Shown here in pieces: positions 41,882-51,562 of a stretch of DNA of 64,000 nucleotides. Within the stretch, counting starts at the first letter, position 1, and every line of letters starts with the position of its first letter. The DNA comes from Candidatus Kuenenia stuttgartensis (GTDB lineage Bacteria; Pseudomonadota; Alphaproteobacteria; SMXS01): positions 1 to 64,000 of the forward strand of contig CALQFM020000015.1 of the NCBI GenBank assembly GCA_943329845.2, read 5' to 3'. The position numbers were made by a program, and so were the translations under genes. The notes under the pieces were generated by a model that saw nothing but the letters and a program-made list of their open reading frames with translations, was not told the DNA's origin and searched no databases.

Positions 41882-42645
41882 TGATACCGACCGCGCCAGC
41901 CTACACTTCGCCAATGCTGGAATTGCGGGGCGTGGTGAAACGGTTCGGCGAGGCGCAGGCGTTGGGACCGCTGTCCCTCGCGATTCCCGAAGGCAGGACC
42001 ACCGTGCTCATCGGCCCCAGCGGCTGCGGCAAGTCCACGCTGCTGCGCATGTTGATCGGCCTCGCGCCGCCCGATGAGGGCGAGGCGCTGTTCGGCGGCG
42101 CGCCGCTTTCCGGCCAGCTCCCCGAAGCCCGGCGGCGCACAGGCTATGTCATCCAGGACGGCGGCCTGTTCCCGCACCTGACGGCGCGTGAAAACATCTG
42201 CCTGATGCCCGTCCATCTGGGCTGGACCGAGCGAGCCCAGGCGGAACGGGTGGATGCGCTGGCCGCCCTCACCCGCTTTCCCGCCGAACGCCTCGACGCC
42301 TGGCCGGCGGAACTGTCGGGCGGCCAGCGGCAGCGGGTAGCCATCATGCGGGCACTGGCGCTCGATCCGGACGTGCTGCTGCTCGACGAGCCGCTCGGCG
42401 GCCTCGATCCGCTGGTCCGGCGCGGGCTGCAGGACGACCTGAGGGAAATCTTCCGCGCGCTGTCCAAGACCATCGTGCTGGTGACCCACGACATGCACGA
42501 GGCGGCTTTCTTCGGCGACCTGATCGTGCTGATGCGCGACGGCGCGGTCATGCAGCAGGGCTGTATCGCGGATCTGCTGGAGCATCCGGCCGACCCGTTC
42601 GTCACCGAATTCATCCGCGCCCAGCGCAGCGAGTTGCCGCTGTGA
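41881..42645 (+). CDS. ABC transporter ATP-binding protein, OpuC/quaternary-amine type
   Basis: 254 aa from GTG 41881, which overlaps the kinase stop; ATG 41914 (MLELRGVVKRF) is an alternative. Walker A GPSGCGKST, Q-loop VIQDGGLFPHL, signature LSGGQRQRVA, Walker B VLLLDEP and switch His in LVTHD are all present. It overlaps the fused substrate-binding/permease gene by 4 bp. Together they form a complete importer, probably for glycine betaine, choline or a related compatible solute. Confidence 0.9.
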   Translation: MIPTAPAYTSPMLELRGVVKRFGEAQALGPLSLAIPEGRTTVLIGPSGCGKSTLLRMLIGLAPPDEGEALFGGAPLSGQLPEARRRTGYVIQDGGLFPHLTARENICLMPVHLGWTERAQAERVDALAALTRFPAERLDAWPAELSGGQRQRVAIMRALALDPDVLLLDEPLGGLDPLVRRGLQDDLREIFRALSKTIVLVTHDMHEAAFFGDLIVLMRDGAVMQQGCIADLLEHPADPFVTEFIRAQRSELPL

Positions 42646-44117
42646 GGCGCCTGCTGATCACGCTGATGCTGCTCGCGTGGCCGGCCCACTCCTGGGCGGT
42701 GACGGTCGGCTCCAAGGCGTTCACCGAGGGCGTGATTCTCGGCGAGATCCTGACCGGCACGCTGAAGGCGGCCGGCATCGACGCCACCCACCGCGCCGGA
42801 CTGGGCGGCACGCGCATTGTCTACGAAGCGCTGAAGGGCGGCGATATCGACGCCTATGTGGACTACACCGGTACGATTTCCGGCGAGATACTGGCGGGAC
42901 GCAATGCATCCACGCAAGACGCCATGCGCGCCGCCCTGCGCGAGGACGGCATCGGCATGACCGGCTCGCTGGGCTTCGAGAACACCTATGCCGTCGCCAT
43001 GCGCGCCGACCGCGCCCGGACGCTGGGCATCGCGGCGGTGTCCGACCTTCGTTCCCATCCCGACCTCGAATTGGTGTTCAGCAGTGAGTTCCTTGACCGC
43101 AAGGATGGGTGGCCGCTGCTGCGCGCGCGTTATGGCCTGCCGCAGTCCGATGTCCGCGGCATGGAGCACGAACTGGCCTACCGGGCGATCGGCGCGGGCG
43201 CCATCGACGCCACCGACGTCTACACCACCGACGCCAACATTCCGGCCTACGGGCTGACGCTGCTGCGCGACGACCTCGATGTTTTTCCGGAATATCAGGC
43301 CGTCATCCTCTACCGCCTCGACCTGCCCGCCGACGCCGTCGCCGCGCTCGGGCGCCTGGAGGGCCGCATCGACGTGGCGCGGATGCAGGCGTTGAACGCC
43401 GACGTCACCCTGCATGGCAAGTCCGAGCAGGCCGCCGCAGCGGCCTTCTTCCTGCCCGGCGCGCAGCGAGTCTCCAACGCCAGCGGCCTGTGGCGGCGCC
43501 TTGCCCGCACGACGGCAGAACACCTGAGCCTGGTCGCCATCTCGCTGGGTGCGGCGATCCTCGTCGCGGTGCCCCTGGGCATCCTTGCCTTTCGCCGGCC
43601 GCGTATCGGCCAGGCCGTGCTGGCGGCGGCGGGCGTGGCCCAGACCATCCCGTCGCTGGCGCTGTTCGTGTTCATGATTCCGCTGGTCGGGATCGGCGGC
43701 CCGCCAGCGCTCATCGCCCTGTTCCTCTACAGCCTGCTGCCGATCATCCGGAACACCCATGCCGGCCTGATCGGCATCCCGGCCTCGTTGCGGGAATCCG
43801 CCGAGGCGCTCGGCCTGCCGCGCGGCACCATCCTGCGGCGCATCGAGCTGCCGCTGGCCGCCCCGTCGATCATGGCCGGCATCAAGACCGCCGCCGTCAT
43901 CAATGTCGGCACCGCGACCCTGGGTGCGCTGATCGGTGCCGGCGGCTACGGCCAGCCGATCCTGACCGGCATTCGCCTCGCCGACACCGGCCTGATCCTG
44001 GAAGGCGCCGTGCCCGCCGCCCTGCTGGCGCTGCTCACGCAAGGCCTGTTCGAGCTCGCCGAACGCAGGCTCGTCCCCCGGGGATTGCGCTTGCCGCATC
44101 CGGCCCCCGGTGCATAA
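42642..44117 (+). CDS. OpuC-type ABC transporter: substrate-binding protein fused to permease
   Basis: 491 aa, GTG start within a GTGA overlap. Residues 1-19 are a signal peptide. The substrate-binding domain (about 20-270) opens GSKAFTEGVILGEI and has YVDYTGT and TTDANIPAYGL, OpuCC-like. The permease domain (about 285-480) has about five helices and the ATPase-contact loop ESAEALGLPRGTILRRIELP, with GAGGYGQPI near the end. The order binding-protein then permease is the reverse of BusAB-type fusions as I recall them. It would leave the binding domain tethered in the periplasm. Confidence 0.88.
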   Translation: MRRLLITLMLLAWPAHSWAVTVGSKAFTEGVILGEILTGTLKAAGIDATHRAGLGGTRIVYEALKGGDIDAYVDYTGTISGEILAGRNASTQDAMRAALREDGIGMTGSLGFENTYAVAMRADRARTLGIAAVSDLRSHPDLELVFSSEFLDRKDGWPLLRARYGLPQSDVRGMEHELAYRAIGAGAIDATDVYTTDANIPAYGLTLLRDDLDVFPEYQAVILYRLDLPADAVAALGRLEGRIDVARMQALNADVTLHGKSEQAAAAAFFLPGAQRVSNASGLWRRLARTTAEHLSLVAISLGAAILVAVPLGILAFRRPRIGQAVLAAAGVAQTIPSLALFVFMIPLVGIGGPPALIALFLYSLLPIIRNTHAGLIGIPASLRESAEALGLPRGTILRRIELPLAAPSIMAGIKTAAVINVGTATLGALIGAGGYGQPILTGIRLADTGLILEGAVPAALLALLTQGLFELAERRLVPRGLRLPHPAPGA

Positions 44118-44126
44118 TCCCCGGCC

Positions 44127-44591
44127 ATGAGCGTAGACCCCGAAAAGTTCCAGCGGATGATCCAGAGCCAGAAGTTCCTGGACGGAATCCCGCACATGGG
44201 TGCGCTCGGTGTCCAGCTCGTCAATTTCGAAGTCGGCAAGGTGACGGTCCGCCTGCCTTACCGGCCGGAGATCGTCGGCAATCCGGACACCGGCGTCATC
44301 GCCGGCGGCGCGATCTCGGCGCTGCTCGACAATGTCTGCGGCTCGTCGGTCGTGGCCCGGGTCGCACGGCCAAACGCCTTCGCCACCCTGGATCTGCGGA
44401 TCGACTACATGAAACCAGCCGTGCCGGAACGCGACGTCTTCGCCTTCGCCGAATGCTACAAGGTGACCCGGCTGATCGCCTTTGTCCGCGGCTACGCCTA
44501 CCAGGACTCATCGGACGAACCGATCGCCAACGCCACCGCCACCTTCATGTTCACCGGAAAGGGCATGCTCGCCCAGGCGAAGGGCCTATGA
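44127..44591 (+). CDS. PaaI-family hotdog thioesterase, copy 1
   Basis: 154 aa. The hotdog core shows NPDTGVIAGGAISALLDNVCG, which corresponds to the PaaI HGG motif but with AGG in place of HGG. ATLDLRIDYMKPA is the usual central strand. It hydrolyses acyl-CoA thioesters in the cytosol if active. The stop overlaps the next thioesterase gene (ATGA), so the two are co-translated and may form a heteromer. Confidence 0.82.
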   Translation: MSVDPEKFQRMIQSQKFLDGIPHMGALGVQLVNFEVGKVTVRLPYRPEIVGNPDTGVIAGGAISALLDNVCGSSVVARVARPNAFATLDLRIDYMKPAVPERDVFAFAECYKVTRLIAFVRGYAYQDSSDEPIANATATFMFTGKGMLAQAKGL

Positions 44592-45022
44592 CCGCCTTCC
44601 ATGAGACCTTCGGGCGCATGAAGCAGGCCAACGATTTCTCCGGCCTGCAGCAGGCCGTGCCCTATGCGAAGTTCCTCGGCATCTCCGCCGCCATCGAGGA
44701 AGGCCGGGTGATCACCAGCATGGCCTATGCCGACACGCTGATCGGCAACACGACCCTGCCGGCGCTTCATGGCGGCACCATCGCCGCGCTGCTGGAGCTG
44801 GCGGCCCTGTTCCAGATCGCCTACGAGATCGAGACCGAGGCGATGCCCAAGACCATCACCATCACCATCGACTACATGCGCTCGGGCGCGGCCCGCGACA
44901 CCTATGCCCGCGCCTGGGCCACCCGCATCGGCCGCCGGGTCGCGAACGTCCGCGCCGAAGCGTGGCAAGACGATCCGTCGAAGCCCATCGCCGCCGCCAA
45001 CGCCAATTTCCTGCTGGCGTAA
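44588..45022 (+). CDS. PaaI-family hotdog thioesterase, copy 2
   Basis: 144 aa from ATG 44588 in the ATGA overlap; the long track ORF is another-frame read-through. It has LPALHGGTIAALLELAALF, with the intact HGG and acidic Glu of active PaaI enzymes, and TITIDYMRSG. Paired with a related copy carrying AGG, it looks like the catalytic member. Possibly hydrolyses aryl- or medium-chain acyl-CoA. Confidence 0.82.
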   Translation: MTAFHETFGRMKQANDFSGLQQAVPYAKFLGISAAIEEGRVITSMAYADTLIGNTTLPALHGGTIAALLELAALFQIAYEIETEAMPKTITITIDYMRSGAARDTYARAWATRIGRRVANVRAEAWQDDPSKPIAAANANFLLA

Positions 45023-45119
45023 ATTTCCTTCCTCGCTGCGCGTGCAAAATCACGGATGGTGAGAAATGTTCCCATGCGGTAAATAACGCACCGAGCATTC
45101 ATTCAGAACGGAACCTCCC

Positions 45120-46133
45120 ATGTCCCAGAATACCGTCGTGCGCTTCGTCAAGCGGCCCACCGGCTTCGTCGATGAGAGCAGCTTCGCCATCGAGACCGCG
45201 CCGATGCCGAAGCCGGCCGACGGCCAGATCCTGCTGCGCAATTTCTACCATTCGCTCGACCCGTATATGCGCCCGCGCATGACCGAGATGGACAGCTATA
45301 CACCGCCTTTCGAGGTCGGGCAGATCATGGACGGCGGCGGCATGGGCGTGGTCGTCGAGTCGCGGCACCCGGACTACCAGCCCGGCGACGTGGTGATGGG
45401 CATGCTGCAATGGGCTGAATACCAGGCGGCCACGCCCGGCGGCTTCATGCGCAAGATCGAGCCCGGCGTGGCGCCGTGGAAGGACTATCTCGGCGTGCTC
45501 GGCGGCGGCTCGCTGACCGCCTATGTGGGCATGAAGCTGATCGGCGAGCCCAAGCTGGGCGAGACGCTGTACGTCTCCGCCGCCTCCGGCGCGGTCGGCT
45601 CCATCGCCGCGCAGATGGGCAAGATCATGGGCTGCCGCGTGGTTGGCTCGGCCGGCACCGACGACAAGGTGGCCTGGCTGAAGGATGAGCTGGGGCTCGA
45701 CGCCGCGTTCAACTACCGCACCGTCGCCAGCATGGACACCGCGTTCAAGGAGCACTGCCCGGAAGGCATCGACATCGACTTCGAGAATGTCGGCGGCGTC
45801 ACCCTGCAGGCGGTGCTCGACCACATCCGCCCGCACGGCCGCATCATCATGTGCGGCGCCATCTCCGAGTACAACGTAGAAGGCCCGGGCCTGAAGCACA
45901 TCTTCCGCATCGTCAGCCACAAGGTGCGGATGCAGGGCTTCATCGTCTCCGACCATTTCGACATGATGCCCGCCTTCGCCGCCGACATGGCCGGCTGGCT
46001 GAAGGACGGCAAGATCAAGTACCGGGAAACCGTGGTCGAGGGCATCGAGAACATGCCGAAAACCCTGGTCGGCCTGTTCCGCGGCGAGAACTTCGGCAAG
46101 CTCATTGCCAAGGTTGGCCACGAGCCGAACTGA
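45120..46133 (+). CDS. NADP-dependent oxidoreductase, medium-chain (zinc-free MDR; leukotriene B4/curcumin reductase-like)
   Basis: 337 aa. The catalytic GroES-like part has LDPYMRPRMTEMDSYTPPF. The Rossmann fold carries YVSAASGAVGSIAAQMGKIMGC, read in two parts, a AASGAVGS nucleotide loop, and VGGVTLQAVLDHIRPHGRIIMCGAIS. No structural-zinc Cys cluster is seen. The group reduces alpha,beta-enones with NADPH. It stands about 100 bp after the thioesterase pair and could share its transcript. Confidence 0.88.
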   Translation: MSQNTVVRFVKRPTGFVDESSFAIETAPMPKPADGQILLRNFYHSLDPYMRPRMTEMDSYTPPFEVGQIMDGGGMGVVVESRHPDYQPGDVVMGMLQWAEYQAATPGGFMRKIEPGVAPWKDYLGVLGGGSLTAYVGMKLIGEPKLGETLYVSAASGAVGSIAAQMGKIMGCRVVGSAGTDDKVAWLKDELGLDAAFNYRTVASMDTAFKEHCPEGIDIDFENVGGVTLQAVLDHIRPHGRIIMCGAISEYNVEGPGLKHIFRIVSHKVRMQGFIVSDHFDMMPAFAADMAGWLKDGKIKYRETVVEGIENMPKTLVGLFRGENFGKLIAKVGHEPN

Positions 46134-46143
46134 CGAATGGTGA

Positions 46144-46644
46144 CTACGCCTTCAGCAGCTCATAGGCCGCGATCACGCTCTTGAACCGCTCCGCAGCCTC
46201 GTCGTCGCCGGGATTGGCGTCGGGGTGATGCTTCTTAGCGAGGTCGCGGAAGGCGGCCTTGATTTCGGCCGGATCGGCGGCGCCGTCGAGGCCGAGCACG
46301 TCGAGCGCGGCATTGCGCTCGCGCTCCTCCTTGGTGACGCCGCTGGAGGTATCACGCCAGGTGCCCGCGTCACGAAAACCGCGCGCCTGTTTCATTTCCT
46401 CGCGCATCACCCGCGCCGCCTCTTCCTGGGTCAGGCCCTTGAAATAGTTCCAGTTGCGGTTGTAGGCGCCGGCGTGTTCCTGGCAGAACCAGAATTTTTC
46501 CGGGGAATCGCGGAACTTGGGCGCGGGGCAGTCGCCCGCCTCGTTGCAGCCGTCCCAGTCGCACATGCGGACGGACACAGCTTCCTGCCGTGTGTTGCCA
46601 TATCCGCCCCAGCGCGGAAAACCCCAACTCTTGGATCGCGTCAT
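46144..46644 (-). CDS. J-domain protein with N-terminal Cys-rich motif
   Basis: 166 aa. The C-terminal J domain (about 107-165) has [21 protein letters not shown] and the HPD tripeptide in [10 protein letters not shown], so it can stimulate DnaK. The N-terminal part carries CDWDGC, DCPAPK and [12 protein letters not shown], a possible zinc site of three or four Cys plus His. It lacks the Gly/Phe and zinc-finger regions of DnaJ. Probably a specialised cochaperone, frequent in alphaproteobacteria. Confidence 0.85.
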   Translation of the reverse strand: MTRSKSWGFPRWGGYGNTRQEAVSVRMCDWDGCNEAGDCPAPKFRDSPEKFWFCQEHAGAYNRNWNYFKGLTQEEAARVMREEMKQARGFRDAGTWRDTSSGVTKEERERNAALDVLGLDGAADPAEIKAAFRDLAKKHHPDANPGDDEAAERFKSVIAAYELLKA

Positions 46645-46710
46645 GTCGGTTCCGACTCATAGACCGGCGACTTTACCATGAAGCCGTGACAGCGATGCAG
46701 AACCGCGAGG

Positions 46711-48144
46711 TCATATCACCCCCCTGGACGATGGCGCGTCGTGCCATTCCGGGCCGGTTCCCGGCTGTGGTTCGGCTGGTTCCGCCGGTGGCGGCGCCCC
46801 CATGGCCGGCGCTGCGTCGGCCGGCGCCTCGGAAGGCGCGTTCGGCGTGTCGTCATCGGCTTCAAGCGGCTCCGGCGCTTCCCACTCCTCGTTCGGGAGC
46901 AGGGTATCGCGCGCGTTCGACTCGACGATCAGTCCCAGCGCCTGGGCGCCCGCCCGCGCACGCTCGGAAAGCTGGCCGGCAACCACCACGCCGCGCCACT
47001 TGATCTGCGGTGTCCGGTAGGCGGCGAGCGCCGCCGTCGTCCTGGCGAACCATTCGGTCCAGTGGATGCGGTCCGCGGGCATGGCCATGGCAAGGCCGCC
47101 GTCGCTGGTGACCATGGCCAGGTTGGCGTCCATCTCCTCGAACCGGACGATGGGATGAACCGTCGCGTGATAGGTGCGCATCATCTCCACCGACCGCTGC
47201 ATCAGCAACGCGGCCAGGTCGGAATCGACCAGGCTGGCGCGGCGGATCACAGCCTGCCGGTTCATCACGCCCTGCATGCTCTCGAGCGCCATGGTGATGA
47301 TCGTCTCGTGGCGCGGCGTGAAATAGTTGTTGTCCATGAAGGCGTCGATTTCCTTGCTGTCCGACCACATGGCCTTGAGCGCCTTGCGGTTGCGCATGCG
47401 CAGGTCCTCAGGCGTCATGTCGCGCAGGATCTGGTTCGCCTGCCACGTGTACTGGATGGCGCTGAGTGCCCTCCCCGCCATGGCGGGAAGCGAGACCGGG
47501 ATCATGGCGCCCTTGAAAGCCAGGCCGCCCGCGAAGCTGGCATAGGCGACGTCGTTGATCTCCTTCTGCAGGGTGACGTTCGCGGAATAGACGTCGATGC
47601 CCAGCTTAAACGCCACCTTGCGCTTCAGCGCCGAGTAGCCGAGCAGTTCGGCCGGATAGCGGTCTTCCTTGTCGCCCCGGCTGCCGGACGCCATCTCGCC
47701 CACCCGCTTGCCGAACTTCCAAAGGGCGACGGGCACGCCCTTGACCGTCTCGACCGGCGCCTCGATCAGCGCCTTGACGCCCTTGTAGGGGCTCTTGGCG
47801 GCCGATGCGAAGCCCGAGGCGAACGCCCTGGTGCTCCTGATCTTGCGCAACTGGGCGATGGCGCGGGTTTCGGCGACGTACTTTTCCAGCAGATCCTGGG
47901 TCACCACGTCGTAGCCGCCATAAATCGTCGACAGCATGTAGCGGTTCGAGAAGCCCTGCGCGGTGACCTCACCGATCACCTCGAACGCCTCGCCCTTCTG
48001 CAGTTCGGGCGGCAGCAATTGCGCCGCCGGAAACGTCACCGGCGGCTCGAAATCCTCGGCGCGAGCCCATCGGGATACCAAACCCAGCATTGGAAGGGCG
48101 GCCGCCGCCTTCAGCAATGTCCTGCGCTTCAATTCTGGCCTCAT
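46711..48144 (-). CDS. Tat-exported protein, family not recognised
   Basis: 477 aa from ATG 48144 with AAGGAGG upstream; the track start adds 23 residues. LKRRTLLKAAAALPMLGLVSRWARAED is a twin-arginine signal (RRTLLK motif), cleaved after ARA. The mature protein is mixed with many helices and has NNYFTPRHETIITMALESM near the middle. The C-terminus is a Pro/Glu/Ala-rich disordered tail (about 425-477). Tat export suggests folding or cofactor loading in the cytosol, but no cofactor motif is apparent. Function unknown. Confidence 0.65.
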   Translation of the reverse strand: MRPELKRRTLLKAAAALPMLGLVSRWARAEDFEPPVTFPAAQLLPPELQKGEAFEVIGEVTAQGFSNRYMLSTIYGGYDVVTQDLLEKYVAETRAIAQLRKIRSTRAFASGFASAAKSPYKGVKALIEAPVETVKGVPVALWKFGKRVGEMASGSRGDKEDRYPAELLGYSALKRKVAFKLGIDVYSANVTLQKEINDVAYASFAGGLAFKGAMIPVSLPAMAGRALSAIQYTWQANQILRDMTPEDLRMRNRKALKAMWSDSKEIDAFMDNNYFTPRHETIITMALESMQGVMNRQAVIRRASLVDSDLAALLMQRSVEMMRTYHATVHPIVRFEEMDANLAMVTSDGGLAMAMPADRIHWTEWFARTTAALAAYRTPQIKWRGVVVAGQLSERARAGAQALGLIVESNARDTLLPNEEWEAPEPLEADDDTPNAPSEAPADAAPAMGAPPPAEPAEPQPGTGPEWHDAPSSRGVI

Positions 48145-48180
48145 GGCCCTCCTTATAGGGATTGAGGATGGTCGACGCCA

Positions 48181-48208
48181 AAAGAAACGGCGGGCCGAGG
48201 CCCACCGT
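48181..48208 (-). terminator. Intrinsic terminator of pckA
   Basis: On the minus strand ACGGTGGGCC and GGCCCGCCGT form a stem with one G-T wobble, followed by TTTCTTT. It lies 27-54 bp after the pckA stop. Confidence 0.7.
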
Positions 48209-48234
48209 TCCACAAGCCGGAAATGATTGGCGGA

Positions 48235-49863
<1,629 letters not shown>

Positions 49864-49991
49864 GACGAGTGGTGAGTGCGTCGAACGCCGTTTTCAAAGG
49901 TCCGCCCCAATTCGCGAATGGGTATAGTCACAGACGGGTTTGACTGGCAACGACAGAATTTACCGTATTGTGACACTGCCGCTCAAAGCCC

Positions 49992-50717
49992 TTATGACAT
50001 GGACGCAACACGTGCTCGCTTGACCAGATCGACCAGCGCCGCACGCGCCTCGTGAGATGACCCGACGAACGTGTCGAAAGTGAGACGCAGGCGTCTCGAT
50101 CCATCGGCGATATCAACGCCTTCGGGATCGATTCCGGTCATCCGCCAATCCCCGGGACCCGCGCCTTTCAACACAGTCGCATAGAGTGCGATGGCATCGG
50201 CGTGGTCCTCGTTCATATGCGAAACGATGCCGGCTTCCGCTTCGGCGAGAGGCACCCAGGCGGTTTCGGGCAGCAGCAATTCGCCGGCGTCGATCCAGGC
50301 GATTCGACCGAACCCGGCGATGAGATGCGCGCGTTCGACGGCGAAGCGCCACAGTCCGAAATCGGCAAAGCCGGCGTAGCGTTCCGCGCCGGAATGCTGC
50401 GCAACATACCGTGCCTTCAGCCTGGGATCGTCAGACGGCCGCAGCGCGCCGAGCAGCGTTAGCCGCGGGCCGTCGAGGCTGCCGCCGCTGCCGTCGACGA
50501 GCATGCTTGCGACGGGTGTTCGCCGCAGGTTCATGGTATGCTGCGCGAGATCGGAGATGAACACGACCGGCGCGCCGCCTCCATCGGCCGCGATCTCCAC
50601 CAGCGACACGTAGGGTGAACCGTCTTCCATCACCGTGCCCAGCGACGCGTGACGCGCAGCCCGAATCAGGAACCGTGCTGCAGTTGAGGCGTTAGAGGTA
50701 TCTGGTTCCGAAAGCAT
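49992..50717 (-). CDS. HugZ-like flavin/haem split-barrel protein with DUF2470
   Basis: 241 aa. The N-terminal split barrel (about 10-150) follows the pyridoxamine-phosphate-oxidase-like pattern: LIRAARHASLGTVMEDGSPY and HTMNLRRTPVASMLV. The C-terminal DUF2470 part has VSHMNEDHADAIALYA, whose His residues bind haem in HugZ. Members degrade or bind haem. The ATG sits beside the divergent Shine-Dalgarno of the small ORF before chvI, so the two transcripts start close together. No good Shine-Dalgarno for this gene itself. Confidence 0.83.
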   Translation of the reverse strand: MLSEPDTSNASTAARFLIRAARHASLGTVMEDGSPYVSLVEIAADGGGAPVVFISDLAQHTMNLRRTPVASMLVDGSGGSLDGPRLTLLGALRPSDDPRLKARYVAQHSGAERYAGFADFGLWRFAVERAHLIAGFGRIAWIDAGELLLPETAWVPLAEAEAGIVSHMNEDHADAIALYATVLKGAGPGDWRMTGIDPEGVDIADGSRRLRLTFDTFVGSSHEARAALVDLVKRARVASMS

Positions 50718-50735
50718 GAAGGAGGTGCTGCCCTT

Positions 50736-50840
50736 ATGTGGTCACGATTGATTGCGAAGGTTGCAAAAACGCGCATAACGTCAAGATACAAGGCACTCGG
50801 CAACTGGGCTGTCCGAGCCGTGGTTCGGACTGGGGAATAG
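50736..50840 (+). CDS. Small basic ORF (34 aa) abutting chvI
   Basis: Too short for the track. AAGGAGGT, a near-perfect Shine-Dalgarno, lies 9 nt before ATG 50736. The peptide ([21 protein letters not shown]...) is strongly basic with two or three Trp and could form an amphipathic helix. It ends TAG 50838-50840, two bases before the chvI ATG. It may be a translated leader that couples or meters chvI translation, or a small membrane-active peptide. No conservation data available to me. Confidence 0.4.
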   Translation: MWSRLIAKVAKTRITSRYKALGNWAVRAVVRTGE

Positions 50841-50842
50841 CA

Positions 50843-51538
50843 ATGGCGACAATCGCACTGGTAGATGACGACCGCAATATCCTGACCTCCGTCGGCATGG
50901 CGCTGGAGGCGGAAGGGCTTGCGGTGCGTACCTATTCGGACGGCACCACGGCGCTCGCCGCGCTGACCGCCCAACCGGCGGACCTGGCCGTGCTGGACGT
51001 CAAGATGCCGCGCATTGATGGCATGGAACTGCTGCAGAAGCTGCGCCGCGTCACCGACATGCCGGTGATCTTCCTCACCTCCAAGGACGAGGAAATCGAC
51101 GAGGTGCTGGGCCTGAAGCTCGGCGCCGACGACTATATCCGCAAGCCGTTCTCGCAGCGGCTGCTGATCGAGCGCATCCGCGCCATCCTGCGCCGCGCCG
51201 AAGGCCGCGCCGCTGCTCCCAGCAGCGACAAGGTCATGGTGCGCGGCAAGCTGGTGATGGATCCGGGCCGCCATAGCTGTACCTGGGACGACCAGCCGGT
51301 CACCCTTACCGTCACCGAGTTCCTCATCCTGCAGGCCCTGGCGACCCGGCCGGGTCACGTCAAGACGCGGGACCAGTTGATGGACGCCGCCTATGACGAC
51401 CAGGTCTATGTGGACGACCGCACCATCGACAGCCACATCAAGCGGCTTCGCAAGAAGTTCCGCGAGATCGACGACAACTTCTCGGGCATCGAGACGCTAT
51501 ACGGCATCGGCTACCGCTACGCCGAGGAAAAGACCTGA
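50843..51538 (+). CDS. chvI: Response regulator ChvI
   Basis: 231 aa from ATG 50843; the track GTG at 50738 is unlikely since it would overlap the small ORF. Receiver domain: acidic pocket ALVDDD (7-9), phospho-Asp52 in VLDVKMP, Thr and Lys in FLTSKDE and YIRKPFS. The OmpR-type winged helix (about 135-228) has [22 protein letters not shown] and [14 protein letters not shown]. Adjacent sensor gene matches ChvG. ChvI controls envelope, acid and symbiosis-type responses in rhizobia. Confidence 0.93.
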   Translation: MATIALVDDDRNILTSVGMALEAEGLAVRTYSDGTTALAALTAQPADLAVLDVKMPRIDGMELLQKLRRVTDMPVIFLTSKDEEIDEVLGLKLGADDYIRKPFSQRLLIERIRAILRRAEGRAAAPSSDKVMVRGKLVMDPGRHSCTWDDQPVTLTVTEFLILQALATRPGHVKTRDQLMDAAYDDQVYVDDRTIDSHIKRLRKKFREIDDNFSGIETLYGIGYRYAEEKT

Positions 51539-51562
51539 GCATAGCGGCCGCGGAGCCGGGCG

